Shown: positions 44,860 through 58,710, numbered from the stretch's first letter. The stretch: DNA of 64,000 nucleotides from Gentiana macrophylla (GCA_026214975.1 CM047807.1:66133824-66197823), one strand, 5' to 3'. The notes: generated by a model not told the origin, from the sequence alone. Numbers and translations are program-made.

Positions 44860-47391
44860 ATGTCTCTCTCTTTCTCTTTTCTATTGATACTCCCTGATTT
44901 ATCTTTTTAAATCAATAATCCACTGATTTTCAATCCTTGAGAAATCTATCAAGATGTGTATCTTCTTCCACAATTCCCATTCTTCTATAAAATCAGCTGA
45001 ATTACTTACCAATTGAAAGGTCCTTGCATATAGAGGTCCTTAAACTCATTCAATGAATCCTTCTCTAATAGTCCTCTAAATCTTTGTTCAGCTGACTGAT
45101 CTCTTCCACCTCTTCCAGTACTTCTTGATCTCATAGATCTAATCCTTACTTCCCAAAGTTTCAATCCTAGAAAAGAATTTAACCCTTCCAAGCATGTCAT
45201 TTGATTGTAGGGTCTTCTTCTTGCATTGAAAGCAGTTGTAAATTCCTTCAACAGATCATCAGTCAGTTCAACTATGCCAGGTGCAGGGGTTCTAAATGCA
45301 ATAATTCTAGCTTCAGATCTTCTTTGTTGGTAAACCCTAGCTACCTCTTTGGCTTAAGTTGTTCTAACTTCTTCCTCCTTATTTACGTCATCAATAAAAC
45401 AATGTAGTAAATTTAAGACTCCTTCTTGGGTGGCTATAAGATTATTCAGTTGGCCTTCCATTATTTCAGTTCTAGTATCAACTGAAGTAATCATTGATTG
45501 CAGAATTTGTTCCAGCAGATTTAGCCACTCAAGATATTTAGGATCATTTAGGGTAACTGAGGGATTTTCAGTCATTTTGTTATGCAACTTGGTGACCTCC
45601 TCAGCAAGGTTCTTGTCTCTCTTGGCAGTATCTATCTTCACTTGACTAACTACAAGATGTATATCATTCCATCTAATCTGTAGATAAGTAATATTTGATG
45701 TAGATGCATCTATTGTCCTGCCTCTGTTCTCAACCAGATTGATAAGATCTTCAAATCTTTTCTCACTGCATCTCAGCTGACCCCTCAGCTAATTGATATC
45801 TTCTCTAACAACGCTTAACTCTACCAGAATATGACCTGGTATGGTGAAAGAAACACCAGCCATATTCTCAGTAGACCTATCCACAATATCATCAAGCCTT
45901 GGCTATCTTACAACTATTGCACAATTAATGTCCCATACAAAAGGTTCATGACTACTTTCATCCAGTCTGAGATCATTAATAGCAGCTTGTTGATCCTCTT
46001 GAACATCAGCATCAAGTTCTTCTTCAGGAACTTCATGAACAAGTTCATCATCACTCTCACCATAGTCAACAAGTTGCTCTTCTTCAGATTGTTCAAGAAC
46101 AACATCAACAACTTGTTATCTTTTATTACTAGGGGCATCTTCCCTAGCAGATTCCACACTATTAACAGGGGATTCCTCCAATCCTAAAACCAGTTCCAAC
46201 CTTTGCCTGATCCTAAATATATTGAACCACAAGTTTCAACCTTTGTCCAATTACTGTCTGATTTCTAGCAGACTGAACCTCCTTTTCTTGTTCAACTTAA
46301 ATCAGTGTAGGTGTTAAAGTGTCAGATCCAGTCTCAATTTGTGTTGCTTCCTATGTTAACATAGGAGTTACCAAATTTGGCTCAATAGGTGTATCTGTGA
46401 TTACAACTATAGGAATAGGTTGTTCAGTAGGTGCAACTACACCCAATTGACCAAATTGGCCTTCAACATTGGCAGGGAAAACTACCATGTTTTCTTCTAA
46501 GACTGTCCTTTGTTGTGCAACCACTTCCAGATTAACAGCAGCACCAACAAAAGTATCATATGTGCTAATCCTATCTTGAAATTGAACTGATTCTTCTGAT
46601 ATAACATCTACTGTTCAATTTCAGTTTCCAATTCACCAGCAAAGGCATCCAGTAACTCATCTTCGTCTTCTAGGATTGTCTTTCTGTGAATAAAAACACT
46701 TTTTGTTGATTCAGTAGTATTAGCAATCAACACTTCATCTTCAGTAACATCAGCAACCTCTTGTCCCTCATAGACTATTTTGGATCCTTAGCAAGTTGCT
46801 CCTATTTCTTCTCACCAGAATTATCTTGTACAAGTTCTGCTATCCTTTCTTTGAAAACACCACTTGTTTTTCCAAGATGCAAATTATGATCATCATCAGA
46901 GTCAGATGATGATGAATCATTAGAGTCACCAAATGGTTTGTATTTTGGTTCCTTAAACAACATATTTCATTTGCTTCTTCCTTCTTCAACAGCTTCTTGA
47001 AGTCTGGAAACTAGCTTTTCATGGTTTACAAGATCTATTAGACTCTAAGTTCCCAATGATTCAAAACCCCATTCTTCAAAACTTATCATCATCTCAGCAG
47101 CATGTTTTTTCTTCTTGTAAAAAAATATTTACAATTGAATATACTGTGAGATTCTTTCCATAGCTGGATCTCCTTACCGTTTCCTTTGCTTTCTGACATA
47201 AGGCATAATAGGTTTCCTTGCAGCAGGTTATGGCTCAACAGAGTGAGAGATTTCAGAAGGTTCTTCAGTTGATTGAAGAATATTTGTGTCAACTACCTTC
47301 ATATGTTCAACACTTGCTTCCCCCTGTGTTGCATCACCCTCAGTAGGGGTTTGTTCAGCTCTTACTTCCCCCTGTGTTGTATTATCCAGAG
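44860..47391 (-). pseudogene. Extra 3' ORF of element 7, interrupted
   Basis: Homologous to 10290-14256 of element 2 but more diverged. The C-terminal domain keeps LEGLNSFLGLKLWEVRIRSM and a short GRGGRD patch (45251-45006), preceded by the helical stretch with ERFEDL-like and ENRGR-like words near 45740. At the position where elements 2 and 3 share a TAG, this copy has an AAA lysine codon. The acidic Ser/Asp-rich middle and many stops follow. The gypsy element interrupts it at 47391. No function recognised. Confidence 0.7.
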
Positions 47392-48752
47392 TGATATGCC
47401 TAAATCATGATGCCACTTATGGATCCCCGGTCTGAACCTTTCCAGCCACCAGGCTAGGAAACAAGGCCTACAGCCACGGCATCAGCGACACTATAGCTCG
47501 AATTGGGATCACCGGACAAAGGCCTCCACCAAGAGCCTCCAATCTTGTGAGGTTATTACAAAGTCAGGGAGCATGCCCGTGACCTTGGGAGAGCGAGGTC
47601 CGTTCAAGACCATGAGAGCCTATGCAGAAGTAAGCAAGGAATCAGCCAGAGTACAAGAAAGACGACATGCGTTCATATGCTTGGCGACCCGATATACTTG
47701 GCGCCGCATCACAGGGATACCTTACTAATTTGTCTATAGATAAAACCCAATCTTCTTCTACCTCCTATAAATGGGGGCTCAATGTAACCATGAAAGATAT
47801 ACACAATAAATAGAAAACAAGGCAAAACTCTGCCAAATTGCACATTCTCTCTACTGATCATATTGCGCCATTACTTCACCGCCGTGCACCACCGGCTTGC
47901 ATCACTGTCATACACTCTTATAGCAAGATATCCACCATTTACACAACCGCTAAATCACCGTGATAATTTTGATGTTATGAGTTGGCTCTGTTTCTTGGAA
48001 AAGCATCAAACATTCCGGTCTTCCAGGTGTAAAGATCATCCAGAAAGCTCATCTCATGGCACGGCTGCAGATCTTAATCATCTGTTTTACCTCTTCCAGG
48101 TCTAGCAAAGCTCTCATCATTCAACAGGCACCCGGAATCAACTCTCTCATTTGAAAAGCATAAAAGGGGAGGTAACATTTGCAAAGCTTGTGGAAAAACT
48201 CATGAGTTAACGTTTGAAAAATCTCCTCTCTTGCCGAGTTTCTTGTTCAATTTTCTCATGGCTGAAACCCATTCATCATCTTCAATAGAAAAAGTTCATT
48301 CTTTTCAGTTGAGCACTTATGTTTCTTGTTGAGAACACGTGATATATCGAGTTAGCGTTTGAGAGTATCACCTCTCTCGATATCATCACGGCCAAATTTC
48401 ACTATCTCACCATCAAAAGTGCCTTCGTCGTCTTTTCTGCTTGCTACTCTAGTCAAACATGTTGAGTTGTGCCAAAAATCAGTCTCAACTTAGTGGTGTG
48501 TGTGCATTCAAGGTGGAAACACAAAATTTTAGGGGTTTTTGCGTTTGAATCATCACCTTTCTCCCCTAAAATTTTTATTTCCGGCTGTTGTCCCGCCGGA
48601 GTTGTCACCATCAAAACATTTTGATCAAGCTGTTCAAAAGTCAAATAGCATATGGTAGTTTAGGGTGGCAGAAAGCAAATCAGATTTTGTTAGAAAGTAG
48701 TTGGCAACCAGAGTACGTATTTGTCTATAGCCAAACCATCTCGCACGAGGCA
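47392..48752 (+). repeat. 5' LTR and leader of the gypsy element
   Basis: The LTR starts at TGATATGCC. TATA box TATAAAT at 47766-47772, followed by a poly-A-like signal region (ACAATAAATAG, near 47802). The LTR end and primer site could not be fixed, so the LTR and leader are given as one interval. Confidence 0.55.
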
Positions 48753-50587
48753 TCATGGCGGGTAGAAAAAATTCACAGATGGTTCCGCCCACGCATAATC
48801 AACACCGCACCAAAGGTGTAAGGGAAACATTTGATAATCCCATTGCGGATTGGAATTGATCCCGTCAGGAAGATCTAATTACCATCGATGCTAGAAACAT
48901 CCTAAACCAGAAAACTAAATCTAAAGAAGCGGCTTTGGATTTAGCTCATTGAGAAAAAATGCCGATCGGGGAGTAGAGGCCGCCGTGAAGCCAAGAGGTA
49001 TAACCAGGAAAAATACTCGGGTTCCAATAGGACCTGAAAGTCACAGCAATGATAGAATATGCAAAATACAGGGAAATGATGTACCGGACTAACACTCGTC
49101 TGGTCGCGTTAGGTCGGGAGCCCTTACCGGTCCTCGAGCAGATCATACCGAGGGTTGAGGCTAATCGAAAGGTACTAGGAAAGAGTCACCACAGTCAACC
49201 CAAGAGGATCAAATTCGAAAAAAGTGTTCACTCATCAGGCTGACAAGGCCATAGGAAAGAGCATGAAATGGTTCAAACATCGGGCCGACCTGATCACGGG
49301 AATAGCCGGAAAAAAGCGAGGAAAGAAGATCTGTCCTGAGAAGGGTAGGTGAAAAAGAAGGAGGTTCTGTACTTACTCGTCTAGGTCTCCCTGAAATAAA
49401 TGTAACACCAAGACATGAGGGGAGGAACGAGAGAGTCGCTCGTCTGATCATATGTGAAAAGCAAGCCGATCAAGAGGAATCTCGAAATCGTAGAGACTCC
49501 AAGCATATATCGGGGCGGGCTGTGAGGCCATCCCTGCCCAGGCAAGGAGTCAACCCCGTTGTATCCAAACAAATGGAAATAATGAGGGAAGAAATAGCAG
49601 AGCTGAAAAAATGGAGGCCTGCGGAGAAAGTCACCCCAGTATCAGGAATAGTTGTACTCTTAGAGAAAATCATCAAGAAGTTGCCGACCGAGAAAGGAAA
49701 GGAAAAATACCCCAGCTACAACTATTATAACAGAAGCACATATCCGTTCGATTGGCTTACATTTTTTCAAGGTCGCATCACCCTAGCGACCCAAAACAAA
49801 TCGGCTAGGTACATTGCCCTCGTGGCAGTATGCAGGATAGGGTTGCATCCTGGATTTTCAGACTACCCAGAGGCTCGATCGAAAGCTGGGAAGATTTATC
49901 TAAGAGGTTCGTGAAGGAGATTGAATCGGCAAGCAGGCGTAAGAAAAACATCAAAGATCTTTATGAGGTTCGTATGTGAGAGAATGAGTCCGGTAAATGC
50001 TACTACGATCGATTTTTCAAAATCTACGACCAGACCAGGAATATTCAAGATGATGCCATCATCACTTGCATTTTAATTGGAATAGCCAAGGGTCATATGA
50101 AAACATAGTTTAGTCTTCAGCCGCCAATGTCCGGTTTGAGAGAGATGCTAGAGAGAGCCAGTATGATTGGGCTGAGTGAAGCGTCGCACCATTCCGGAAA
50201 AAGAAAATTGAAGGCAGAGCACCATTCTCACAAAGAGGATAGAAAAGAGGATCGTGAGGAAGATCGCATGAATGATTGTGGAAAAAGTGCAAACCAAGAT
50301 CGTGAGGTGAAAAAGCCTTATAAGTTAAATGAAAACGACTTCACCCCTCTCAATGCCACGCCGACACAAATCCTCTTTGAGATTTGAGATCATATCCCAA
50401 GACCGAGGCCCATGAAGACCGAACCAGAAAGCCGGGATAAGTCGTAATGGTGCAAGTATCGTAGAGATCATGGCCACATAACTGACAAATGCATTACCTT
50501 CCAGAAAGCTATCGACATGTTGATCGATGAAGTGCCGGCCGCAAAACATAAAAGGGACGCCGGCCTCGATGACCATAGGGGATTCTA
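48753..50587 (+). pseudogene. gag of the gypsy element
   Basis: Probable start ATG at 48753 (MAGRKNSQMVPP) with a stop after about 34 codons. The capsid-like region is seen in SRRKKNIKDLYEVR and ESGKCYYDRFFKIY (about 49935-50020). A basic His/Lys/Glu-rich region follows (50180-50300). A zinc-knuckle-like remnant, CKYRRDHGHITDKC, lies near 50453. Several stops (near 49912, 49977, 50107 and 50386) and frameshifts. Gag would form the particle. Confidence 0.75.
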
Positions 50588-50689
50588 ACCCTGCGTGTAT
50601 CAGATAGAGATCCAGGTCATTCATAGAGACCTCCCCAGCAATCACCAATTGAAATCACAAATACTTCTGATAAATACCTGAGGTTTTGA

Positions 50690-51953
50690 GAAGCAAGTAG
50701 TCCTGGAAGTGTTAGAAAGGGAATCACGTTCACTAAAAGAGAACTCTCGACAGTTGAGGGAATCATGGATATACCCATCATTCTCAAAGTAGGGGTAAAC
50801 GATAAAAATGGAATCAATCGCGTCATGATAGACACCGGGGCAGGTCGAGATATCATCTACTTTGACTGCTTAAAGCGAATCGGTTTTAGTGGCCAAGCTG
50901 AAGCCTTACCTAGGACTGCTAGAGGGTTTTTCCAATTACACGGTTCGGGAAAGGGCAACATCGATCTCAGAATCACAATTGGTGACTACAAACCATGTCG
51001 AATGAAAATGGTAACTTTCCTGGTTGTCGATCTCCCGTCCTACTATAACATGCTCCTAGGGATACCTACTACGAGAAAGTTTCAAATTGTCGCATTCGTC
51101 CTGCACCAGAGGCTCAAGTTCCATGTGGGCGACAATGTTGGAGTCGCCAGAAGTCGGCCTGGACTATTCCTCGATTATGTCACCAAAAATAGACCGGACT
51201 CAAAGCGGCCCAAAACCGAAGAGTTTGCAGCAAGCTCGAATCAAATCAGCATGGTCAAAGAGGTCACCACCAAAGCAGTGGAATGTGAAGCCTTACTGGT
51301 TTGAGAACAGCTCGAATTCACAGCTCATGATGAGCTCATCGATGTCATCATAAATAAGAAATATCCAGACCAAAAAATAAAGATCGGAACACAAATGGAT
51401 GATCCCGAGAAAGAGAGGCTGGTCATGATGTTGAAGGAAAATCTTGATGCTTTTGCATGGGAAGTAACCGACATAAGAGGTTTCGAGCCTGAGGTCACAT
51501 TGCATTACCTCAGCGTCAACCCTAACTTCAGGCCGATTCATCCGAAAACCCATCATTTCTCAAAAGAGAAAAAAATCGCCATCAAAATGGAGGTCGGAAA
51601 ATTATTGGCACTAAGGATTCATCAAAGAGCTTTAATATCCCACCTGTCTTGCCAACGTTGTCATAGTAAAAAAGCACAACGGGAAATGGCGTATGTGTGT
51701 CGATTTCACAGATCTAAATAAGGCATGCCCGAAACATCCTTATGCACTGCCGAGAATCGACAAGATGGTAGATGGAATAGACGGATATGAGATGCTAAGC
51801 TTCCTAGATGCTTATTCGGGCTACCATCAAATGAAGGTGGCTGACTGTGACAAAGAAATGACAGCCTTTAGGGCTGCGGGCGGACTTTACTATTATGAGA
51901 TTATGCCATTTGGTCTAAAGAATACATGCTCGACGTATCAAAGAATGGTAAAC
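50690..51953 (+). pseudogene. Protease and partial RT of the gypsy element
   Basis: Protease active site MIDTGAGRDIIYFDCL (Asp codon at 50831), followed by a stretch ending YYNMLLGIPTTRKFQIV. Then the N-terminal RT with EVTLHYLSVNPNFRPI and RTR-like spacing, a frameshift near 51700, MCVDFTDLNKACPK, LPRIDKMVDGIDGYEMLSFL, DAYSGYHQM and PFGLKNTCSTYQRMVN. The sequence is cut before the YVDD motif by element 8 at 51953. An in-frame TGA at 51302-51304 separates protease and RT. Typical Tat-group order. Confidence 0.85.
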
Positions 51954-53382
51954 TGTTAAGAACATTTTATTATGTTTTGATGATGGCCATACTAGTTGTT
52001 ATAGCAAGCCTGAACTAAGTTAGAAATCTCTATATAAGTCTTTACTTAGAGTCTGACATATTGTATAAGTTGAGTCAGAAAAGTATTGTACTAGTTTGTA
52101 TGATGGCTAAGTAAAACAGAAATCCGGCAGAGTAAAAGTAGCCATGTACCAGCAGAGAAGCATGAAGACATATGGTGTGACTAATAACCACTAATAACCA
52201 GGGTAGTCTGTGATGGCCTTGGATAAATCTAAGTTATATTTCAAGTGATGAAATTCATCGTTTAAATATGGTGTACACTGATCTCTCTCAAAACAAGGAT
52301 CAGTGAAATGCAAGTACTCTTGAAAGTTCAAAGATATCAAGAAAGCATTTAACCGACAATGTAAACTGTCTATCGGCTGAGTAAGAGAATGCAGTGAAGG
52401 AAGAACTAAACAGCTAAGTCAGTAGGAACACTGAACCGTTCAAGCAACAATCAAGTATAGGAACAGCTGAGTAGGGTATATCATCTATACTTATTCATGA
52501 CGTGAGATAATAAGGAAGATTCAGAGAATCAAACATTAAATGCACAATCAATCAAGGACGGATTTTGTGATAGACGTTTGAAGAAAAATCAGGAGTACTG
52601 AAATCAAGAAGAATATAATTTAGTGGGAATCAAGAATTAAATCAAGGATTATTCCCCACATTAAATAGCCAACGTATGGAAATTCAAATAAAGGATTATC
52701 AAGGCTATAAATAGAAGGCATTGACAGACATGAAAAACAACGATTGAATTATATAAGAATAAGCAGAAACTCTGTCAATTTGAAAAGCCTTCTATCTGAA
52801 CATAAAGTAAAATTCTAGAGATCAACTCAGCAATCAGAACTAAAATTCCACATCAAGTACTGAGATTGATCAACATAATCTGTGAATCCAATTCACACCA
52901 GTCAAGCGACTGAATCAGAGCCATCTGAGAAGGAGTTGTGTTTGTGATAGCTGCTGAAGGATTTGTTCTCAAGGAGCAATGTAGAAGACTGAGTCACTGA
53001 ATCTTTAGATGCGAGTGAGTGATAGTCTTTGAGATTGTGAAGCTTGTGTAGTCAAGGACAATCTAACTATTGTATCAGTGAAAACAATAGTGAATTCTTC
53101 CAATCATCACAGTAGAAGAGTGGATTAAGGGATTACACCACCCTGAACCACTATAAGCCTTATGTCAATTTACTTTCAGCGCTTTACTTTACTACACTTA
53201 CTTACTGCATAATTCATATTTTATGTATGCATATCCTACATTGAAATAGCATTAAAATAAGGGACTTATCCGCTGCACAAAATCTTTTATATTGACAAAA
53301 GTTTTTGAATCTCCAGTATAGTCTTTCACCCCCCTCCCCTCCCCCCTTCTGTCTATACTTTTACCATTCTCTGGGACCAACA
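51954..53382 (+). repeat. 5' LTR of element 8
   Basis: TGTTAAG to CCAACA, 1429 bases. TATA box CTATAAATAG at 52705-52714. The last part has a C-rich run (53330-53347) and ends GGGACCAACA, as the SIRE-like LTRs of the other strand do. Confidence 0.9.
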
Positions 53383-53383
53383 A

Positions 53384-53400
53384 TTGGTATCGGAGCAGTG
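53384..53400 (+). promoter_or_regulatory. Primer binding site of element 8
   Basis: TTGGTATCGGAGCAGTG, one base past the LTR, the same G variant of the initiator tRNA-Met site as in element 2. Confidence 0.9.
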
Positions 53401-53510
53401 TTCCTAGTATCCGAACCTGTTCAGATCTCATTTCTGGTAACATGGAGATCACATATTTTCAAAGTAGTTTTCAAATTTGTGCTTTCTAAATAAATCTCTT
53501 ATTTGTACTT

Positions 53511-55110
53511 ATGGATTCCTCAAATTCCATGTCTAAAGTGCCTGTATTCAATGTGAATAATTTTGATGAATATAAAATAAGAATGTTGTCTCTTCTTGCA
53601 GTAACTCGTGAGGAGATGCTGGATGTAATCAATGATGGCCCAATTAAGATCACAGCTGTGATAGCCACAGGAGCAGATCAAAGAAAGGAAATAGACAAGC
53701 TCAAGAAAGATTGGACCAAGCATGACAGAAGAAGAGCAAATCTCGATTTTGTTGCAAAAGATAGGATCTTGAAGACTCTGGACAGTAATCCGTTCATGAG
53801 GATCAAAGACTGCAAAACAGCAAAGGAGATGCGGGATAAAGTAGCATTGATCAATGAAGGATAAGAGGCAGTCAAGGAAAACAAATTGTCTGTTGTAAAA
53901 CCGAAATTTGAAAACTTCCAAATGAAGAGTGGTGAATCAATTGATCAAATGGATAATAGAATTTCAAGCATCATCAGTGAACTACAACAACTTGGACATA
54001 CATACCAATAGAAGGATGTTTGCCTGAAAATCATGAGTGGTTTACCTGAAAGATGGAAGATCATCACATCAGTACTCTGTGGAACAATAAATCTTGCAAA
54101 TACTGATACTTTGACTCTGATGTCCAAATTAAAGGCTCGTGAATTTGAGTAAAACGGAGAAGACAGTGCACCAGCAGAGGTACACAAGGCCAGTGCACTT
54201 GTTGCATCCCAGCAAAGCAAATTGGTTGATACAAGCAACACAGAGACACAGGAGCTAAAGGAACAAATTTCTTTACTAATTAAACGTTTTGACAGGTTTA
54301 GCAAGAAGAAACAATTCAAAGGAAGTTCATCATCAAACAAGAAGTCAAGCTCAGGCAAAGACATGGAGAAAAAATATTATGAATACAGATGTTTCAATTG
54401 CAAGAAGAAAGGTCTTTTAAAGGCAGATTTCCCAGAAGAAAAGGACAAAGTTGAGGAAAAAAAAAGTACAAAACAACTGAAAAGAGAAAGAGCAAGAAGG
54501 CACTTAAAGCTGAAACCAGTAGTGAAAAGAATGAAGAATCATCTGATAATGATTCAGATGATGATGAATCCAACAGCTGAGACAATGACAAAGCCTATCT
54601 ATGTCTTATGGCTAACGAAGCCGATGAAACAGAGATAATAACTAGTTCATACTCATCATCAAGTGCATCCACATATGACACTTCACAATCTTCTACTCTC
54701 CCTTTAGATTCTGTAAACCTAATTCAAAATCTCATGAGTAAATTTGAAGAAATTCAATTAAATCATGAAATTTTGGAACAAGAATGTGAGAATCTGAGAA
54801 AGGAAAATAAAAGATTAAAGAAAGAACTGGATGAAATTAAAGCTGAATCAACTAGTAAGGAAGTGCACTCAACTGATCAACAAGCAGTAGATGATCACTC
54901 ATCTGATTTTGACAGACCAGCTGAGAAAATATCCCTATCAGTCAAGAGCACCACCGCACCATCAATGCACCAGCATACAAACCCCCAAAAAGGTTTGGAT
55001 CCAAATCTGGTCTGGCCTACCACAGTCAGGATGATAAAAGGAACAATGGACAACACAATTCTGAATCAAGGACCAAAACTGGACCTAAATTCAGAAAAAG
55101 GCAGACCATA
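53511..55110 (+). pseudogene. gag of element 8
   Basis: Start ATG 53511 (MDSSNSMSKVPVFNVNNFDE). UBN2-type gag core with stops near 53862, 54009 and 54150. The zinc knuckle reads CFNCKKKGLLKADF (54391-54432), so both the His and the last Cys are replaced and metal binding is lost. A Lys-rich stretch, a frameshift, a Ser-rich acidic stretch and a coiled coil (ENLRKENKRLKKELDEIKAE, near 54790-54850) follow, the same order as in elements 2 and 3. This is the particle shell protein; the copy is inactive. Confidence 0.82.
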
Positions 55111-58100
55111 GTTTCAACTACTCACCATGCACCGGTGAATTAAAAATCCAGTGTAGTAAAACAACAGAGTAAATCATCAAACCAGCCAATTAAAGGCAGA
55201 GATTTACTGAAAGGTAAGGAAAGACTTTACCTTCAGAGGATGATTGGGAATGTTGCACCCCCAAAATACAAGAAGAAACAATTTCATGCTATGCAACATG
55301 TGTTCAGGAAAAGCCAACCGAGGCATGATCTTGGACACAAGAAGCAATACGAAAATAACTTTCCTCCTGCAAATTAGAGAGTGAAAAAGGATGCAATTGC
55401 ACCAAAAAGTAGAGAAAAGTATCATAATACATCTAGTAGAAATATTAGAAGTTATTCAGCCATGCCTTATACATATGAAGTTGATGACTTCAATTTTCCA
55501 AGAAGAAAATATTTTGGATATACACTTGGAGTAGGAGGCATGACTGCTAACATGTATGGACCCAAATAGTGTTGGGTACCTAAACATGCTTAATTTGTTT
55601 TGTAGGATATCTGGTACATAGACAGTGGATGTTCCATACATATGAAAGGGAACAAAGGATGGTTGAATGACATTAAAGCTTTTGATGGACACAAAGTCAC
55701 ATTTGGAGGCAAAGAGAACCCTGGCAAAATTAAAGGGGAAGGCACAATGCTCAAGCACAAGTTGAAGGTTCAAAATGTGGCTTACGTTAAATGATTGCAT
55801 TTCAATCTTCTAAGCATCAGTCAATTCTGTGTCAAAGGCTAAATGTGCATCTAACAAAGAAGGATGAAAAGTGATTCACAGTCAAGCCAGCACAGTTGTA
55901 CTTGGAGGAAAAAGAGAATACAACATGTATGTGGTGGATTGGAAGACAGCAAAAGCAGAAACCTGTCCGCTTGTCAAAACTAAGAAATCAAGTAGTTGGA
56001 TTTGTAAAGAAGACTGAACCATCTCAACTTCAAGACCATCAACAAATTGTCAAAGAACAAGCTAGTTGAAGGCCTTCCAGATATCACATTCAAAAAGGAA
56101 AGCCTTTGTGATGCATGTCAAAAAGGGTTGTAGATCAAAAGCTCCTTCAAGTCAAAGCCTTATCAATCTACAACAAGGATCATACACCTTTTGCATATGG
56201 ATCTTTTTGGACCAGTAACACCAGTAAGTGTAAGTGTAAAGAATTACACTCTAGTGGTGGTGGATGACTTTTCCAAATTTACATGGATCATATTCATGAA
56301 CAAGAAAAGAGAGACACTAAAAAGGCTACCAGATTTGCTAAGAAGAATACAAAATGTAAAGAGTTGAAGATCATCAAGATAAGATCAGATAGAGGCACAG
56401 AGTTCTTAAATGAAGTGATTAGAACCTTCTGGGAAGAGAACGGGGTACTACATCAACTATCAACAGAAGGCACTCCACAACAAAATGGTGTAACAGAAAG
56501 AAGAAACAGGACACTCAAGGAAGCAATCAGAACAATGATTGTAGAAGCATGCTTACCAAAAAGATTTTGGGCTGAAGCTGCAAATACAGCATACTATACT
56601 CAAAATAGATCAATCATAAACAAACATCATGGAAAAACACCATATGAAATTGGGAATGGAAGAAAACCTAACATTTCACAATTACATATGTTTGGATCTA
56701 AATGTTTTGTTTTGAATAGGAATCGGATGCATACTTTTGGTGAAAATGCTGATAAAGCAATCTTTATGGGATACTCAGACACAAGCAAAGCCTTCAGAGT
56801 ACTCAACAAAAGAACTTTGGTGATTGAAGAGTCAATTCATATAGTTTTTTTATGAACCAAACACAAATGGTGAAAGCCTAAAAGATCTTGAAGAAGAAGC
56901 TGTACAAGGACAAGTTTAAATGAATACAACAATACCAGCCACAATCTTGATTCACACTTTTGGCAATCAAGATGATGCACTAGTCAATACAACTCAAGAA
57001 GCACCAACACAAGAACATGAAGTTGATGCACAAGTTGAAGTTGTAGAAGAACAAAATCAAGAGCAACTTCAACCTGACTTGAAATGGCTGAGAGATCATC
57101 CTGAAGAGCATGTCATTGGAGATATTCATACCGGAGTTAGAACCAGAAGAAAACTGGAAAGAATGCTAACTTGTTTTCTATCACAGGTGGAACCCAAAAC
57201 TATAACTGATGCAATTCAAGATGCTAATTGGATTACAGCCATGCAAGAAGAGCTCAATGAATTTGAGAGAAATGAAGTCTGGGAAATTGTTGATAGACCA
57301 GACATGGCCAACATCATTGGAACAAAATGGGTATTCAGAAACAAGATGGATGAACAAGGAACAATTGTAAAAAACAAAGCAAGGCTAGTTGCAAAAGGCT
57401 ACTCTAAAGCAAAAAGAATATATTATGATGAAATATTTGCACCAGTAGCAAGATTGGAAGCAATCAAACTCCTTCTAAATTTTGCAGAACATAAAGACTT
57501 CAAAGTTTATCAAATGGATGTCAAGAGTGCATTTTTGAATGGACTTTTGGAAGAAGAAGTATATGTGGAATAACCCCCTGGTTTCCAACTCAAGGGGAAA
57601 GAAGATAAAGTGTACAAGCACAAAAAGTCACTATATGGACTCAAACAAGCACCCAGAGCCTGGTATGAGACATTGTTACCATATTTAATCAATAATGGAT
57701 TCAACAAAAGGGCCATTGACAAGACTCTCTTCAAGCTAGAAGAAGGTACAAGCACATTGATAGTTCAGATCTATGTTGATGATATCATCTTTGGATCATA
57801 AGATGAGAAGCGGTGTGAGAAATTTGCAAATCTAATGAAGAGCGAATTTCAAATGAGCATGATGGGAGAGCTCAATTACTTTTTTGGTTTACAAGTGAAA
57901 CAAATGAAGGATGGCATCTTTATCAATCAAGCCAAGTATACAAATGCCTTGATACACAAATATGGTATGGATTCAAGTGGCACAGGAGATACACCAATGA
58001 GTGCAAGAGTTATTCTTGGGAAAGATGAAACTGGAAAAGATGTTGATCAAAAGTTGTATAGGGGGATCATTGGATCTCTACTCTATCTATGCAAGCATAC

Positions 58101-58710
58101 CTGATATAGCATTTGCAGTTGGATTATGTGCCAGATTCCCAGCTCAACCAAAGGAATCTCACTTACCAACATCTAAGAGAATCATCAAATATCTGAAGAA
58201 CACCATCAATGTAGGTATTTTGTATCCAAAAGATGGAGGATTCAAACTAATATCATAGACTCGAACTATGCTTGATGCAAGATTGATTGAAAAAGCACAT
58301 CTGGAACTTGTCAAATGCTAGGCAGCAGACTAGTATCATGATTTAGCACAAAGCAAAACTCTATATCCATATCAACAGCTGAAGCAGAATATATAGAAGC
58401 AGGTAGCTACTGTGCACAAGTATTGTGGATCAGACAACAGCTAAGGGACTATGGAATGGAGGAGAAGAAAATTCCAATTATGTGTGATAACACAAGTGCA
58501 ATATCTGTTACTGAAAATCCTGTATTACATTCAAGAACAAAGCATGTTGATGTAAGACTTCATTTTGTTAGAGATTGTGTGTGAAAAGGAGATGTTATTC
58601 TAAGATACATACCAACTGAAGATCAATTGGCTGATAGTTTCATAAAACCACTCAGTCATGAAAGATTCTGCAAATTGAGAACTGAGTTGGGAATAATTGA
58701 AATTGATTAA
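55111..58710 (+). pseudogene. pol of element 8: protease, integrase, RT, RNase H
   Basis: A basic linker precedes the protease active site YIDSGCSIHMKG (Asp at 55621). Integrase has HMDLFGPV, VVDDFSKFTWIIF, RSDRGTEF and NGVTERRN, so the DDE residues are present, with a frameshift near 56330. The linker is Glu/Gln-rich. RT has [33 protein letters not shown] followed by a TAA (57571), SLYGLKQAPRAWYETL and an intact YVDD (57772-57783). RNase H is badly broken, with STAEAEYIE-like and CDNTSA remnants, and the frame ends TELGIIEID and TAA (58708-58710). It made and integrated cDNA; this copy carries many stops. Its pol is otherwise the most complete in the window. Confidence 0.88.

Larger units (their letters stand above)
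43184..47391 (-). mobile_element. Element 7: SIRE-like element (left part), cut by the gypsy element
   Basis: Minus-strand copy inserted in element 6. Seen here are its 3' LTR, polypurine tract and most of the extra ORF, up to the gypsy insertion at 47392. Gag and pol should lie beyond the right edge. The left flank GGAGA (43179-43183) predicts its target duplication. Confidence 0.85.
47392..51953 (+). mobile_element. Tat-type Ty3/gypsy retrotransposon (left part), cut by element 8
   Basis: Plus-strand element inserted in element 7. It starts TGATATGCC and shows an LTR with a TATA box, a long leader, gag, protease and the first part of RT. RNase H and integrase should lie beyond the right edge. 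Higher GC content and different codon use set it apart from its SIRE-like hosts. The RT run DFTDLNKACPK places it in the Tat (Ogre/Retand) group. The left flank CAGAG predicts its target duplication. Confidence 0.85.

Noticed and set aside
47708..47720. TTGGCGCCG in the gypsy LTR as a primer binding site
   Set aside because: It lies upstream of the LTR TATA box and has no CA terminus before it, so it cannot mark the LTR end.
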